From Variovorax sp. (GTDB lineage Bacteria; Pseudomonadota; Gammaproteobacteria; Burkholderiales; Burkholderiaceae_C), in contig SEGS01000005.1 of the NCBI GenBank assembly GCA_004210915.1, positions 1 through 64,000 of the forward strand: DNA of 64,000 nucleotides, given 5' to 3'. The notes below the pieces were generated by a model. That model was not told the origin of the DNA, ran no database searches, and saw only the letters and a list, made by a program, of their open reading frames with translations. Below, piece after piece: positions 9,083-18,532 of the stretch (position 1 is its first letter; the number at the start of each line of letters is the position of its first letter). A program made the translations under genes and the position numbers.

Positions 9083-9829
9083 TCAGGTCGATTGCAGCGC
9101 CTGTGCCTGCAACGCGGTGAGCTCTGCGATGCCCTTTTCCGCCAGTGCCAGCAAGGCGTTCATTTCGTCGCGCGAGAAGGCAGCGCCTTCCGCGGTGCCT
9201 TGCACCTCGACGAAATGGCCGGCGCCGGTCATGACGACGTTCATGTCGGTGTCGCACGCCGAGTCTTCGGTGTATTCGAGGTCCAGCAGCGGCGTGCCTT
9301 CAACGATGCCAACCGAGATGGCGGCCACATGGCCCTTGATCGGATTGGCAGTCAGCGCGCCCGCGGCCAGCAGCTTGTTGACCGCGTCCTGCGCGGCCAC
9401 GAACGCGCCCGTAATGGCCGCCGTGCGTGTGCCGCCATCGGCCTGCAGCACATCGCAATCGAGGTGGATGGTGCGCTCGCCAAGCGCCTTCAGATCGAAA
9501 ACCGCGCGCATTGAGCGGCCGATCAGGCGCTGGATCTCCTGGGTGCGCCCGGTCTGCTTGCCCTTGGCCGCTTCGCGGCTGCTGCGCGTGTGGGTGGCAC
9601 GCGGCAGCATGCCATATTCGGCCGTGACCCAGCCTTCGCCGCTGCCCTTCTTGTGCGGCGGCACCTTTTCTTCAACCGAGGCGGTGCACAGCACGCGCGT
9701 CTGGCCGAACTCGATGAGCACCGAGCCTTCGGCATGGATCGTGAAACCGCGCGTGATGCGGACGGGGCGGAGTTGATCGGCAGCGCGGCCGCCGCTTCGG
9801 GTGAATGCAGTCATGGTGATGTGGGTCAT
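9083..9829 (-). CDS. rph: Ribonuclease PH
   Basis: Phosphorolytic 3'-5' exoribonuclease that trims tRNA 3' ends. The 248-residue protein has [10 protein letters not shown], the phosphate-binding segment [16 protein letters not shown], and the catalytic-site stretch [23 protein letters not shown] at 9829 gives a slightly extended N-terminus; [10 protein letters not shown] at 9814 is an alternative. It lies 99 bp downstream of the PP2C gene and leads rdgB and hemW on the minus strand. Confidence 0.96.
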   Translation of the reverse strand: MTHITMTAFTRSGGRAADQLRPVRITRGFTIHAEGSVLIEFGQTRVLCTASVEEKVPPHKKGSGEGWVTAEYGMLPRATHTRSSREAAKGKQTGRTQEIQRLIGRSMRAVFDLKALGERTIHLDCDVLQADGGTRTAAITGAFVAAQDAVNKLLAAGALTANPIKGHVAAISVGIVEGTPLLDLEYTEDSACDTDMNVVMTGAGHFVEVQGTAEGAAFSRDEMNALLALAEKGIAELTALQAQALQST

Positions 9830-9928
9830 GGGATAAAAAGGACGACGGCACGCGGCAACCGGGCTGCCGACGGCGGATGACGCATGGATTTCAGTGAGCC
9901 GGCCACGCGCAGTGACCCGGCGGGATGC

Positions 9929-10834
9929 CTATAACCTCTTTGCGGCGGAGCGGCGGATCGCCTCGTTGATCTCGGCGATGGAACGCTCGATGGCGTCTTC
10001 GTCCAGATCGTCGAGTTCGCTGTCCGAAGGCATGCCGGCCTGGATGGTGGATGCAAAAACGCCGTCGCTGATGCTGTCGGTGGAAATGCCCGCATCCCGG
10101 CCCGGCGTGTCGTGCGTCTCCCATTCGAGCGCGATCAGCGTCACGTTGTCGCTGTGGGTACCGCCGGCGCGCAGCGCCATTTCGGCCAGGTCGGGCGCCG
10201 CATCGGACACCGGCTTTCCGGACGAGAGCGTGTGCACGATCACCGCGTCGTCGAGCACGCCCCAGACACCGTCCGAGCACAGCATGATCCGGTCGCCGCG
10301 CTGGAGCTGAAGCGGCGCCGAGACGTCGAACAGGGGCGCAGTGGGCGAACCGAGGCAGGTCAGCAGAAGGTTGCGGTTGACGGGTTCCGGCCCGGCATTG
10401 AGACGCGGCCGCTCGGCGTGCGAGTGATCGCGCGTGCGGGTCAGCAGTACACCGTCGCGCACGACGTAGAGGCGCGAGTCACCGCAATGGAGCCACTGGG
10501 CGGTGGTGCCTTGCAGCACGGCTGCCACCACCGTGGTGCGTGGCGTGTCGAGCATCGCCTTGTTGCCGGCGTAACGCATGATCTGCTGGTGCGCCGACAT
10601 CGCGGCGGAGGTCAGGAAGGCCTTCACATCCTTCACGACCGGCCGCGCTTCGCGCTGATAGAGCGCCGCGATGGTCTGCAACGCCAGTTGGGCAGCGACT
10701 TCGCCTTCCGGGTGGCCGCCCATGCCGTCGGCCAGCACGAACAGGCCAGACTCCCGCGTGTAGCAATAGCCCATGCGGTCTTCGTTCTTGAGACGGCCGC
10801 CCTTGCGGCTCACCTGGAAAATGGAGAACTTCAT
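9929..10834 (-). CDS. PP2C-type serine/threonine protein phosphatase
   Basis: A 301-residue metal-dependent phosphatase with the PP2C metal-binding motifs LADGMGGHPEGE, GDSRLY, CSDGVWG and GTHSDNVTL. The N-terminal NEDRMGY segment is also conserved. A roughly 50-residue acidic tail (SDSELDDLDEDAIE) follows the catalytic domain. Its ATG overlaps the stop of the upstream Ser/Thr kinase as ATGA, so the two are made together and probably act on the same substrates. No FHA or type VI secretion genes lie nearby, so this pair is not part of a visible secretion locus. Confidence 0.93.
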   Translation of the reverse strand: MKFSIFQVSRKGGRLKNEDRMGYCYTRESGLFVLADGMGGHPEGEVAAQLALQTIAALYQREARPVVKDVKAFLTSAAMSAHQQIMRYAGNKAMLDTPRTTVVAAVLQGTTAQWLHCGDSRLYVVRDGVLLTRTRDHSHAERPRLNAGPEPVNRNLLLTCLGSPTAPLFDVSAPLQLQRGDRIMLCSDGVWGVLDDAVIVHTLSSGKPVSDAAPDLAEMALRAGGTHSDNVTLIALEWETHDTPGRDAGISTDSISDGVFASTIQAGMPSDSELDDLDEDAIERSIAEINEAIRRSAAKRL

Positions 10835-11838
10835 GCAGGTCGCGTGGTGGGCGCCGCCGCCTTGGGCAGGCCCTTCTTGTCGAAGGAGCGCATGTTGTCG
10901 ATGGAAAGGCGCACTTTTTCGCCTACGGTGAGCTTGGTGTAACGGCGCTCGCCTTCGCGGCTGAGCTCGCGCTGCAGTGCGAACACGGACTGCGGCCGGG
11001 ACAGCGGATCGAGCGACATGCACCACTCGACCACTTCGATCATGTTGTCGGAGTACACGCCGCGCAGCCGCGAGAGCGACAGGCCAAGGCGGTCTTTTTC
11101 GATGCGCTGGGGCGCGTCGTTGGGCGGGTAGCCCTGCATGCAGGCATAGATGCAGGCGCCGATGGCGTAGATGTCGGTCCACGGACCCATCGACGAATCG
11201 CGACGGTACATCTCGGGGGCTGCAAAGCCGGGCGTGTACATCGGCCGGATGAAGTTGCCCTCTTTCGAGAGCACTTCGCGGGCGGCGCCGAAATCGATCA
11301 TCACGGCGCGGTCGTCGTCGGTCACGAAGATGTTGGCGGGCTTGATGTCCAGGTGCAGCATCTTGTGCTGATGCACGATGCGCAACCCGCGCAGGATCTC
11401 GTCAAACAGCGACCGGATGGTCGACTCCCTGAATACTTTCTGCTTCTTCAGGTCGCGCGCGGTCACGATGAAATCCTGCAGGGTCGCACCCTCCAGGTAG
11501 TTCATCACCATGTAGACGGTCTCGTTCTCACGGAAGAAGTTGAGCACGCTCACCACCGAGGCATGGGAGATCTGCGCCAACGAGCGCCCTTCTTCGAAGA
11601 AGCTCTTGAGCCCCAGCCGGTACAGCGAGAGCTTTTCGGCCGGCACCTGGGGCGCCAGTTCGCCGACCCCGCGGGTGGCGAGCGACGATGGCAGGTACTC
11701 CTTGATGGCCACCTGCTGCCCACTCTGGTCGACCGCGAGATACACCACCCCGAAACCGCCGGCAGAAAGACGGCGGACCACGCGATAGCCACCGATGACG
11801 GTGTCAGGCAGCAAGGGCGAGGGTTTGACCTTTGACAT
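10831..11838 (-). CDS. Serine/threonine protein kinase (Hanks type)
   Basis: A 335-residue cytosolic kinase. Glycine loop (RRLSAGGFGVVYLA), VAIKEYLP with the ATP-binding Lys, catalytic loop HLDIKPANI (Leu in place of the usual Arg before Asp), DFGAAREV in place of DFG-L/F, and the APEMY motif are present. No membrane segment or PASTA domain is seen. It begins the row kinase-PP2C-rph-rdgB-hemW, is divergent from yicC with 93 bp between starts, and overlaps the phosphatase by 4 bp. The missing catalytic-loop Arg suggests regulation that does not depend on activation-loop phosphorylation (inference). Confidence 0.93.
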   Translation of the reverse strand: MSKVKPSPLLPDTVIGGYRVVRRLSAGGFGVVYLAVDQSGQQVAIKEYLPSSLATRGVGELAPQVPAEKLSLYRLGLKSFFEEGRSLAQISHASVVSVLNFFRENETVYMVMNYLEGATLQDFIVTARDLKKQKVFRESTIRSLFDEILRGLRIVHQHKMLHLDIKPANIFVTDDDRAVMIDFGAAREVLSKEGNFIRPMYTPGFAAPEMYRRDSSMGPWTDIYAIGACIYACMQGYPPNDAPQRIEKDRLGLSLSRLRGVYSDNMIEVVEWCMSLDPLSRPQSVFALQRELSREGERRYTKLTVGEKVRLSIDNMRSFDKKGLPKAAAPTTRPA

Positions 11839-11931
11839 AATCCGGGAGTTTCGCCCGAAGGCGATGGTGCTGGCAATGCGAACGCCGTGCCGGGCCCTCG
11901 GTGTACGCGAACAAAATCACAGCGAGGCTCA

Positions 11932-12846
11932 ATGCCAGTTTACAGCATGACCGGCTATGCCAGCGGCCAGAACGGCGCCCCTGGCAGCCACTCCGAAGCC
12001 GATGCGCGTCCCTTTTCGGGCGGCCGACTCGGGATCGAAATCCGCTCGGTGAACAGCCGCTTTCTCGACCTCACGTTCAAGCTGCCAGAGGAACTGCGGC
12101 AGCACGAAACGGCACTGCGTGAACTCCTCATTGGCCGCCTCAAGCGCGGCAAGGTCGAAGTGCGTGCTTCCATCGAAAACACGGCGCACGCCGGCGTGGT
12201 CGAACCCTCAACCCGGTTGCTGCAGCGGCTCAACGGCGTGCAGGATGGCATCCGGGCCTGGCTGCCGGGCGCGCGCGAGTTGAGCGTGGCCGATGTCATC
12301 CGGCTGGCCAGCGGCGAAGGCGCGACCCGCGGCGATTGGGGACCGGAACTGGCGGCGGTGACAAGCAAGGCACTCGACGCGTTGGTTTCGGCGCGCCAGC
12401 GCGAGGGCGAGCGGCTGGCCAAGATGCTGCTGAGCCATTTGTCGCAACTGCGCGCGTTGGTCGATCAGGCCGGCCCGTTGGTCCCGCAACTGGTCGAACA
12501 GCAGCGTGCGCGCTTTCTCGAGCGTTGGCAGGACGCCATGGGCCTGACCGGCGGCACCTTGCCCGAGGCCGCGCAGGACCGCGCGTTGACGGAAGCCACC
12601 GCATTCGCCATCCGCATCGATGTGGCCGAAGAGCTGACCCGGCTCCAGTCGCACCTCGACGAGATCGAGCGCCTGCTCAAGAAGGGCGGCGAGGTCGGCA
12701 AGCGCCTGGACTTCCTGATTCAGGAACTGCACCGGGAGGCGAACACGCTCGGCTCGAAGTCGGCCGCGCTGGAACTCACCCGGATCGGCGTGGACATGAA
12801 AGTGCTGGTCGAGCAGATGCGCGAGCAGGTGCAGAACATCGAGTGA
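11932..12846 (+). CDS. yicC: YicC family endoribonuclease
   Basis: Member of the YicC/YloC family, which has been shown to be an endoribonuclease. The 304-residue protein starts with SMTGYASG, has [21 protein letters not shown], a variable coiled middle and the conserved C-terminal block [24 protein letters not shown] at 11932 is chosen over an upstream in-frame codon because the family begins with SMTGY. It is followed after 8 bp by gmk, a frequent pairing. Confidence 0.94.
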   Translation: MPVYSMTGYASGQNGAPGSHSEADARPFSGGRLGIEIRSVNSRFLDLTFKLPEELRQHETALRELLIGRLKRGKVEVRASIENTAHAGVVEPSTRLLQRLNGVQDGIRAWLPGARELSVADVIRLASGEGATRGDWGPELAAVTSKALDALVSARQREGERLAKMLLSHLSQLRALVDQAGPLVPQLVEQQRARFLERWQDAMGLTGGTLPEAAQDRALTEATAFAIRIDVAEELTRLQSHLDEIERLLKKGGEVGKRLDFLIQELHREANTLGSKSAALELTRIGVDMKVLVEQMREQVQNIE

Positions 12847-12854
12847 GCGAACGC

Positions 12855-13475
12855 ATGGACTACCCTGGCAATATTTTCGTGGTGGCCGCCCCCAGCGGGG
12901 CCGGCAAGTCAAGCCTGGTGAAGGCGCTGATGGAGCTGGATTCGGCGGTGCAGCCGTCGGTGTCGCACACCACGCGGCCGCCGCGGGGCCAGGAAAAGCA
13001 TGGCCGCGAGTACTTCTTTGCCTCCCATTCCGAGTTCGACGCGATGGTGGCCTCCGACGCCTTCGTGGAATGGGCACATGTGCACGGGCAGCGGTACGGC
13101 ACCTCCAAGAGGGCGATCGAGGAGCGGGTCGCGCAGGGTGCGGACGTGATCCTTGAGATCGACTTTCAAGGCGCGATCCAGATCCGCAAGACCTTCGCCA
13201 ATGCGGTAATGATCTTCATCCTGCCCCCCAGCTGGGAGGAGCTGCGCTCTCGACTGGAGCGGCGCGGCGAAGACAGCGCCGCGGTCATCGAGCTGCGGCT
13301 GAAGAACGCGGCCGAAGAGATGGCCCGCACGGGCGAATTCGACTTCGTTATAATCAACGAGTTATTTGAGCGCGCGCTTTTCGACCTGAAAGCCATCGTC
13401 CACGCCCAGCGGCTGCGGTATTCCGCCCAGCGCCGCGCACGTGCCGACACCTTTGCCGCCCTCAACATTCCCTGA
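12855..13475 (+). CDS. gmk: Guanylate kinase
   Basis: Phosphorylates GMP to GDP. The 206-residue protein has the Walker A loop [10 protein letters not shown], the GMP-binding segment [19 protein letters not shown], and EIDFQGA. ATG at 12855 is chosen; a GTG at 12843 overlapping the yicC stop is also possible. A TATAAT-like sequence near 13350 in its 3' end could serve rpoZ, but no good -35 box was seen. Confidence 0.96.
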   Translation: MDYPGNIFVVAAPSGAGKSSLVKALMELDSAVQPSVSHTTRPPRGQEKHGREYFFASHSEFDAMVASDAFVEWAHVHGQRYGTSKRAIEERVAQGADVILEIDFQGAIQIRKTFANAVMIFILPPSWEELRSRLERRGEDSAAVIELRLKNAAEEMARTGEFDFVIINELFERALFDLKAIVHAQRLRYSAQRRARADTFAALNIP

Positions 13476-13503
13476 TTTCCCGCTTACCGACCGAAAGATC
13501 CTC

Positions 13504-13707
13504 ATGGCCCGCATCACCGTCGAAGATTGTCTGCAACAGATCCCCAACCGATTCCAGCTTGTGCTCGCCGCCACGTACCGTGCGCGCATGCTGAGCCAGG
13601 GTCATGCGCCGAAGATCGAGAGCAAGAACAAGCCTTGCGTGACGGCGCTGCGCGAAATCGCCGAGGGCAAGGTGGGCATTGAAATGCTCAAGAAGGTCCC
13701 AGGCTGA
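13504..13707 (+). CDS. rpoZ: RNA polymerase omega subunit
   Basis: The 67-residue omega subunit that helps assemble RNA polymerase and forms part of a ppGpp-binding site. It begins MARITVEDC and contains [14 protein letters not shown] and the short C-terminus usual in Burkholderiales. The row gmk-rpoZ-spoT is conserved in proteobacteria. A strong terminator follows before spoT. Confidence 0.96.
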   Translation: MARITVEDCLQQIPNRFQLVLAATYRARMLSQGHAPKIESKNKPCVTALREIAEGKVGIEMLKKVPG

Positions 13708-13724
13708 GCCAACGCTTACCCTGA

Positions 13725-13753
13725 CAAAAAAGCACCGCGCCGCGGTGCTTTTT
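13725..13753 (+). terminator. Rho-independent terminator after rpoZ
   Basis: The palindrome AGCACCGCG-C-CGCGGTGCT is flanked by a run of A before and T after, and can fold on either strand. It ends the yicC-gmk-rpoZ transcript, so spoT has its own promoter in the following about 45 bp. Confidence 0.88.
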
Positions 13754-13797
13754 CATGGGCGATCACGTCTGCCAGGTGGTCACGCTAAAGTGCAAGC

Positions 13798-16053
13798 ATG
13801 AGCGCGGTCGTCAAACCCCATTTCGCAGGCCCTTCAGGCGCGGCCAAGCCAAGCCCGGCCGCGCTGAATGCGGCTGCGGCCAGCTTCGCCGCGCTCACCG
13901 CGCGCCTCGACTACTTGAGCCCGGAAGACACGGAACTGGTCCGCCGGGCGTACCGCTTTGCCGATGAAGCGCACCTGGGCCAGCTGCGCAACAGCGGCGA
14001 GCCGTACATCACGCACCCCATCGCCGTTGCCGCCCAATGTGCGGAATGGAAGCTCGATGCGCAGGCCCTGATGGCCGCGCTGCTGCACGACGCCATCGAG
14101 GACTGCGGCGTCACCAAACCGGAACTGATCGAGCGCTTTGGCGCCGCGGTGGCGGAACTGGTCGACGGTCTCACCAAGCTCGACAAGCTGCAGTTCAATA
14201 CGCGGGAAGAAAATCAGGCCGAGTCCTTCCGCAAGATGCTGTTGGCCATGGCGCGCGACGTGCGGGTCATTCTGGTCAAGCTGGCCGATCGAACGCACAA
14301 CATGCGCACGCTGGACGATGCGCCGCGGGAGAAATGGGCGCGTATTGCGGGTGAAACGCTCGAGATCTACGCACCGATCGCCCACCGCTTGGGTTTGAAC
14401 CAGACCTACCGCGAGCTGCAGGAACTGTCGTTTCGTCACCTTCGGCCTTGGCGGCATGCCATCCTGGCCAAAGCGGTGGCGAAGGCACGCGGCCGACGGC
14501 GCGACCTGATCCAGAAGGTTCAGCGCGAAGTCGAAGCCGCCTTTGCCAGCGCCGGCATCCCGGTGCGCATTGCGGGGCGCGAGAAGACGCTCTACTCCAT
14601 CCACAGCAAGATGGAAGACAAGCACCTGAGCTTTGCCCAGGTCACCGACATCTACGGCTTCCGCCTTATCGTGTCGAATGTGATTTCCTGCTACACAGGG
14701 CTGGGCATCCTGCATCAGATGTACAAGCCCTTGCCGGGCAAGTTCAAGGACCACATTGCGATCGCGAAGGTCAACGGTTACCAGTCGCTGCACACCACGT
14801 TGGTCGGGCCCGCCGGCGTGAATGTCGAGTTCCAGCTGCGCACCGAGGCGATGCACGTGGTGGCCGAATCCGGGGTGGCCGCGCATTGGCTCTACAAAGC
14901 CGCCGAGCCGAACGCGGCGGGCAACGACCGTCTCGGCACCAAGTGGCTGCAGTCGCTGCTCGACATCCAGGACGAAACCCGAGATGCCGCCGAGTTCTGG
15001 GATCACGTCAAGGTCGACCTGTTTCCCGACGCCGTCTACGTGTTCACGCCCAAGAGCCAGATCATGGCGCTGCCACGCGGCGCGACCGTGGTCGACTTCG
15101 CGTATGCCATCCACAGCAACATCGGCGACCACACCTCTGCCGCGCGCATCAATGGCGACCAGGTGCCGCTGCGCACCGAGTTGAAAAACGGCGACGTGGT
15201 GGAAGTGATCACGGCGCCGGTCTCGACGCCCAATCCCGCCTGGCTTGGCTTTGTGCGCACGGGCCGCGCGCGCTCGAAGATCCGCCACTACCTCAAGACG
15301 CTCGCGCATGCCGAATCCGAAGGCCTGGGCGAAAAGCTGCTGGCGCAGGCGCTGCGCGCGGAGGGACTGAGCAAGTTGCCAGCCAACGATGCCGAGCAAC
15401 AGCCCCTGTGGGACAAATTGCTCCGCTTCACAGGCAACCGCACCCGCGCCGAACTGCTGACCGACATCGGACTGGGCAAACGCATCGCCAGCATCGTGGC
15501 CAAGCGCCTGATGACGCTGATGGCCGAACTGGGCGAGAAACCGGATGCGCTCCTCCTGAGCCGCGAGCGCTTCACGGCCCACGAAAGCGTGTCGCAGGGC
15601 GCAGTCACGCTCGACGGCAGCGAGAACTCGTCGGTGCGTTTTGCGCTGTGTTGCCGACCGATTCCGGGCGATCCGATCGTGGGCTACCTCGGCCACGGCG
15701 AGGGCCTGGTCGTTCACACCGAAGACTGCGGTGTGGGCCAGCGCTTGCGTCACAAGGACAGCGAGCGCTTCTTCGCCGTCGAATGGGCCGATGAACCGGT
15801 CCGCCCTTTCGAGACGGGCATCGTGATTACGGTGCGCAACGACAAGGGCGTGCTGGCGCGGGTGGCGGCCGCGCTTTCGGGCGCCGAGGCCGACATCACG
15901 CATTTGGAGATGGCTGACGAGACGCCGCTGGATTCGAGCGACTTGCGCTTCGTTGTCGCGGTGCGCGACCGGCAGCACCTCGATGTCGTTTTGCGGGCCG
16001 CAAGACGCACGTCGTCCGTTCTGGCCGCAGCGCGCACCGTCCCGTCGCCCTGA
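13798..16053 (+). CDS. spoT: Bifunctional (p)ppGpp synthetase/hydrolase SpoT (Rel family)
   Basis: Makes and degrades the alarmone (p)ppGpp. The 751-residue protein has an HD hydrolase domain with intact HDAIED (about residue 96) and DRTHNMRTL, a synthetase domain with REKTLYSIHSKM and DIYGFRLIV, a TGS domain near residues 410-470 (VFTPKSQIMALPRGATVVDF), and a C-terminal ACT domain. The hydrolase residues being intact argues for a bifunctional enzyme and not a RelA-only synthetase. greB lies convergent 4 bp away. Confidence 0.96.
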   Translation: MSAVVKPHFAGPSGAAKPSPAALNAAAASFAALTARLDYLSPEDTELVRRAYRFADEAHLGQLRNSGEPYITHPIAVAAQCAEWKLDAQALMAALLHDAIEDCGVTKPELIERFGAAVAELVDGLTKLDKLQFNTREENQAESFRKMLLAMARDVRVILVKLADRTHNMRTLDDAPREKWARIAGETLEIYAPIAHRLGLNQTYRELQELSFRHLRPWRHAILAKAVAKARGRRRDLIQKVQREVEAAFASAGIPVRIAGREKTLYSIHSKMEDKHLSFAQVTDIYGFRLIVSNVISCYTGLGILHQMYKPLPGKFKDHIAIAKVNGYQSLHTTLVGPAGVNVEFQLRTEAMHVVAESGVAAHWLYKAAEPNAAGNDRLGTKWLQSLLDIQDETRDAAEFWDHVKVDLFPDAVYVFTPKSQIMALPRGATVVDFAYAIHSNIGDHTSAARINGDQVPLRTELKNGDVVEVITAPVSTPNPAWLGFVRTGRARSKIRHYLKTLAHAESEGLGEKLLAQALRAEGLSKLPANDAEQQPLWDKLLRFTGNRTRAELLTDIGLGKRIASIVAKRLMTLMAELGEKPDALLLSRERFTAHESVSQGAVTLDGSENSSVRFALCCRPIPGDPIVGYLGHGEGLVVHTEDCGVGQRLRHKDSERFFAVEWADEPVRPFETGIVITVRNDKGVLARVAAALSGAEADITHLEMADETPLDSSDLRFVVAVRDRQHLDVVLRAARRTSSVLAAARTVPSP

Positions 16054-16057
16054 GCAG

Positions 16058-16639
16058 TCAACGCGCGTCGGGCGCGGCCAGTGCCACCGGATAGGAGACC
16101 GAAAGCACTTCGATCTCACGCGCGCCGCCCGGCGCCAGCAACTTCACGACATCGCCCTCGCGGGCCTTGAGCAACGCCCGAGCGACGGGCGAGATCCAGC
16201 TGACCTCTGCCTCGGCACTGTTCGCCTCGTCGATGCCCAGAATGGTCACCACACGCTCCTCGCCGGCTTCGTCCGCATAGCGCACCGTGGCGCCGAAATA
16301 AATCTGGTCGCTGCCGTGGTGCACCGAAGGGTCGGTGACTTCGGCGATCTCGAGGCGCTTGGTCAGGAAGCGGATGCGCCGGTCGATCTCGCGCAAGCGC
16401 TTCTTGCCGTACAGGTAGTCGCCGTTCTCCGAGCGGTCGCCGTTCTTGGCCGCCCAATGCACCGTTTCAACGATCTTGGGCCGCTCGACATCCATCAGTT
16501 CAAGCAACTCATCCCGCAATCGCGCGTAACCCGTCGGCGTGATGTAGTTCTTGCCTCCCGCGGGCAGCGGCTGGGCGACCTCGGGTGTGCCGTCATCGTC
16601 GGCGTCCGCATCAGACTCTTTGGTGAAAGCCTTGTTCAT
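16058..16639 (-). CDS. greB: Transcription elongation factor GreB
   Basis: Secondary-channel factor that stimulates RNA cleavage by backtracked RNA polymerase. The 193-residue protein has an acidic N-terminal extension (DADADDD), then NYITPTGYARLRDELLEL, the tip region of the coiled coil near NGDRSENGDYLYGKKRLREID, and a C-terminal FKBP-like domain with GATVRYADE. The ENGDY and YGKK features are typical of GreB. ATG at 16639 lies close after the tRNA-Arg terminator hairpin. Confidence 0.94.
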   Translation of the reverse strand: MNKAFTKESDADADDDGTPEVAQPLPAGGKNYITPTGYARLRDELLELMDVERPKIVETVHWAAKNGDRSENGDYLYGKKRLREIDRRIRFLTKRLEIAEVTDPSVHHGSDQIYFGATVRYADEAGEERVVTILGIDEANSAEAEVSWISPVARALLKAREGDVVKLLAPGGAREIEVLSVSYPVALAAPDAR

Positions 16640-16660
16640 GGGAATGGCTCCAAAAATGGA

Positions 16661-16689
16661 AAAAGCCCGCAACTTGCGTTGCGGGCTTT
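16661..16689 (-). terminator. Terminator downstream of tRNA-Arg, upstream of greB
   Basis: On the minus strand the stem GCCCGCAAC/GTTGCGGGC is followed by CTTTTTCC. It lies between tRNA-Arg and greB, both on the minus strand, and separates their transcripts. Confidence 0.85.
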
Positions 16690-16697
16690 CCTGATGA

Positions 16698-16774
16698 TGG
16701 TGCGGCTGGCAGGAATTGAACCCACGACCCCTTGGTTCGTAGCCAAGTACTCTATCCAACTGAGCTACAGCCGC
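16698..16774 (-). tRNA. tRNA-Arg (anticodon ACG)
   Basis: On the minus strand acceptor GCGGCTG pairs with CAGCCGC, the anticodon stem CTTGG/CCAAG encloses loop CTACGAA giving anticodon ACG, the T-arm has GGTTCAATTCC, and CCA is encoded. It lies 52 bp from the left end of the integrated element but is not its target. Confidence 0.97.
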
Positions 16775-16826
16775 ACAGCTTGCGATCATAGCATGCAAAT
16801 CGCAGTCGATTGCAATAACGCCCCGA

Positions 16827-16878
16827 TGCGGTGGTAGGCCGTGATGGGCTTGAACCATCGACCAACGGATTATGAGTC
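16827..16878 (-). repeat. attL: 52-bp copy of the tRNA-Ile2 3' half
   Basis: Identical to 47976-48027. Positions 16832-16878 correspond to the tRNA from the anticodon loop through the encoded CCA. To the right the match stops abruptly (AGATAACC versus CGCTGCTC in the intact gene), marking the element's left boundary. Confidence 0.93.
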
Positions 16879-16909
16879 AGATAACCGTTTGTCCAGCAAA
16901 GTCCATCGT

Positions 16910-17025
16910 GTCACGATCCAGCTAATTGTCTCCGGATACAGTTAATAAAACTGGCGCCTTTTTGTCCGTATGTGTACATTCCGGTCCACTCAAATCCGCA
17001 ACTGGATCGTGACATGGATCGTGAC
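16910..17025. repeat. Putative left arm-type sites (TGGATCGTGAC repeats)
   Basis: The 11-mer TGGATCGTGAC occurs at 17003-17013 and 17015-17025 in tandem, and its inverse GTCACGATCCA at 16910-16920. The same tandem pair, with one mismatch, lies near the right end at 47874-47896. Repeats at both ends of a tyrosine-recombinase element usually bind the integrase arm domain or the excisionase; that role is inferred. The tandem pair overlaps the 5' part of the integrase reading frame. Confidence 0.6.
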
Positions 17026-18477
17026 AAGATTTCTGCAGCCAAGAAGACGCCGAAGGTGCTGCGCAGCGCGACGAAGCCGCTGACCACCACCGCCATCGGC
17101 GCGCTCAAGCCGGGCAAGATGTTGGCCGACGGGGCGATCCGTCCCGGCTCAGGCAGCTTGAAAATTCGGAAGCGGCAGACCGCGGGTGGGGTCGTCGCCG
17201 AATGGCTCTTCGAGTGGCACCGCGACGGCAAAACCGTTCGTCATTCCATCGGTCGCTACAGCGCGTCAGAGGTCGCCGGATGCCTCACGTTGGCGCAAGC
17301 GCGGGCTCAGGCGGCCGACCTGCAGGCCACCGTTCGTGCGGGGGAAAGCCCGGTCCACAAGCGCGACATCGAGCGCGAAGCCGCAAGAGTGCGCCAGTCT
17401 GAGGCGGTGCACGTGATGCGGGAGGCCAGCGAGCGCACCCTTTCCGCGCTGCTGGCGACATACATCGGCCGCCTTCGATCGAAGGGCAAGGAAAACAGCG
17501 CGTACGACGCAGAGAACATTTTCTCGAACCACGTCGAGAAGGCGTTCCCCAACCTCGCCGCGCTCCCGGCTGCGCAGATCACGCCGGAACATATTTCGCG
17601 CATGCTGGCCCGCCTTGTCGGCCCGGACGTGCAGTCCAAGAAAGGGCGCACGGCCTTGAAGCTGCGCAGCTATATGGCGGCGGCGTTCAAGTCGGCGCTC
17701 GGCGCCAGCACCAATCCGATGGCTCAGACCGGCGCGGCCAGCTTTGGCCTGACTGGGAATCCCGCGGCGTCGATTTCGATCACCGAGATGGCGGAGGTCT
17801 TCAACAAGACCGGCGAGCGCACTTTGAACGAAGACGAGTTGCGGCACTATCTCGCGCACCTCGCGGCGTGGCCGGCGGTGCTGCCGCGCCTTGCCCTGCA
17901 ACTTCAGCTCGTGGCCGGCGGCCAGCGCATGCAACAACTGTTGCGACTCACGCATGGCGACGTGTCGGAGCACACGATCACCCTGCGCGATCCGAAGGGC
18001 AAGCGGAGCGTCGCACGCCTGCACGTGCTGCCCATCGTGCCCGAGATTGCCTCGATCATCGACGCGCTGCGGGCGATCAACCCCGTGGTGAACAACGACA
18101 GAACCGCCCTGCTCTTCGCGAGCCGCGGCGCCGTCATCGCCCCCGAGACGCTTTCCGTCGTTGTGCAGAACATCTGTACGGCCATGATGGTGTCGACGGG
18201 CGCCGATGGCGCGCCGCAGGCTGCGACACCGTTTCGGGGTGGCGACATACGGCGCACCGTTGAAACCATGCTGTCCGGCAAGCTGCACGTGTCGAAAGAT
18301 GTTCGCGCCCAGCTCCTGAGTCACGGCCTGACCGGCGTGCAAGACGTTGTTTACGACAAGGATTTGCACCTCGCCGCAAAGTCTGCCGCCCTCCGCGCGT
18401 GGAACGACTACATCGCCGACGTGTGCATCGGCACTCCGACCACTGGGAACGTCACGCCGATCCGTCGGGCGGCCTGA
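16972..18477 (+). CDS. Tyrosine recombinase/integrase of the element
   Basis: Catalyses site-specific integration at tRNA-Ile2(CAT). The 501-residue protein has an N-terminal DUF4102-like arm-binding part (about 40-140, FEWHRDGKTVRHSIGRYSA), a core-binding domain (about 150-260) and a catalytic domain with box I Arg in AGGQRMQQLLRLTHGD, the box II Arg in GGDIRRTVETML (Gly where His is usual), LLSHGL with the second His, and the nucleophile Tyr in VVYDKDLH. The given start is GTG 16972; ATG 17014, inside the tandem arm-site repeat, is equally possible. It is transcribed inward from attL. Confidence 0.92.
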   Translation: MYIPVHSNPQLDRDMDRDKISAAKKTPKVLRSATKPLTTTAIGALKPGKMLADGAIRPGSGSLKIRKRQTAGGVVAEWLFEWHRDGKTVRHSIGRYSASEVAGCLTLAQARAQAADLQATVRAGESPVHKRDIEREAARVRQSEAVHVMREASERTLSALLATYIGRLRSKGKENSAYDAENIFSNHVEKAFPNLAALPAAQITPEHISRMLARLVGPDVQSKKGRTALKLRSYMAAAFKSALGASTNPMAQTGAASFGLTGNPAASISITEMAEVFNKTGERTLNEDELRHYLAHLAAWPAVLPRLALQLQLVAGGQRMQQLLRLTHGDVSEHTITLRDPKGKRSVARLHVLPIVPEIASIIDALRAINPVVNNDRTALLFASRGAVIAPETLSVVVQNICTAMMVSTGADGAPQAATPFRGGDIRRTVETMLSGKLHVSKDVRAQLLSHGLTGVQDVVYDKDLHLAAKSAALRAWNDYIADVCIGTPTTGNVTPIRRAA

Positions 18478-18532
18478 ACATCGCGAAGTCCCGGCGCGCT
18501 ACTTCCGGGGCAACCAGAACGACGAGGAAAAC

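Noticed and set aside
13340-13360. TATAAT within gmk as a promoter for rpoZ
   Set aside because: No acceptable -35 box at the correct distance.
13834-16119. A 761-codon minus-strand open frame opposite spoT
   Set aside because: Shadow of the third-position GC bias; no family motif, and spoT is unambiguous.
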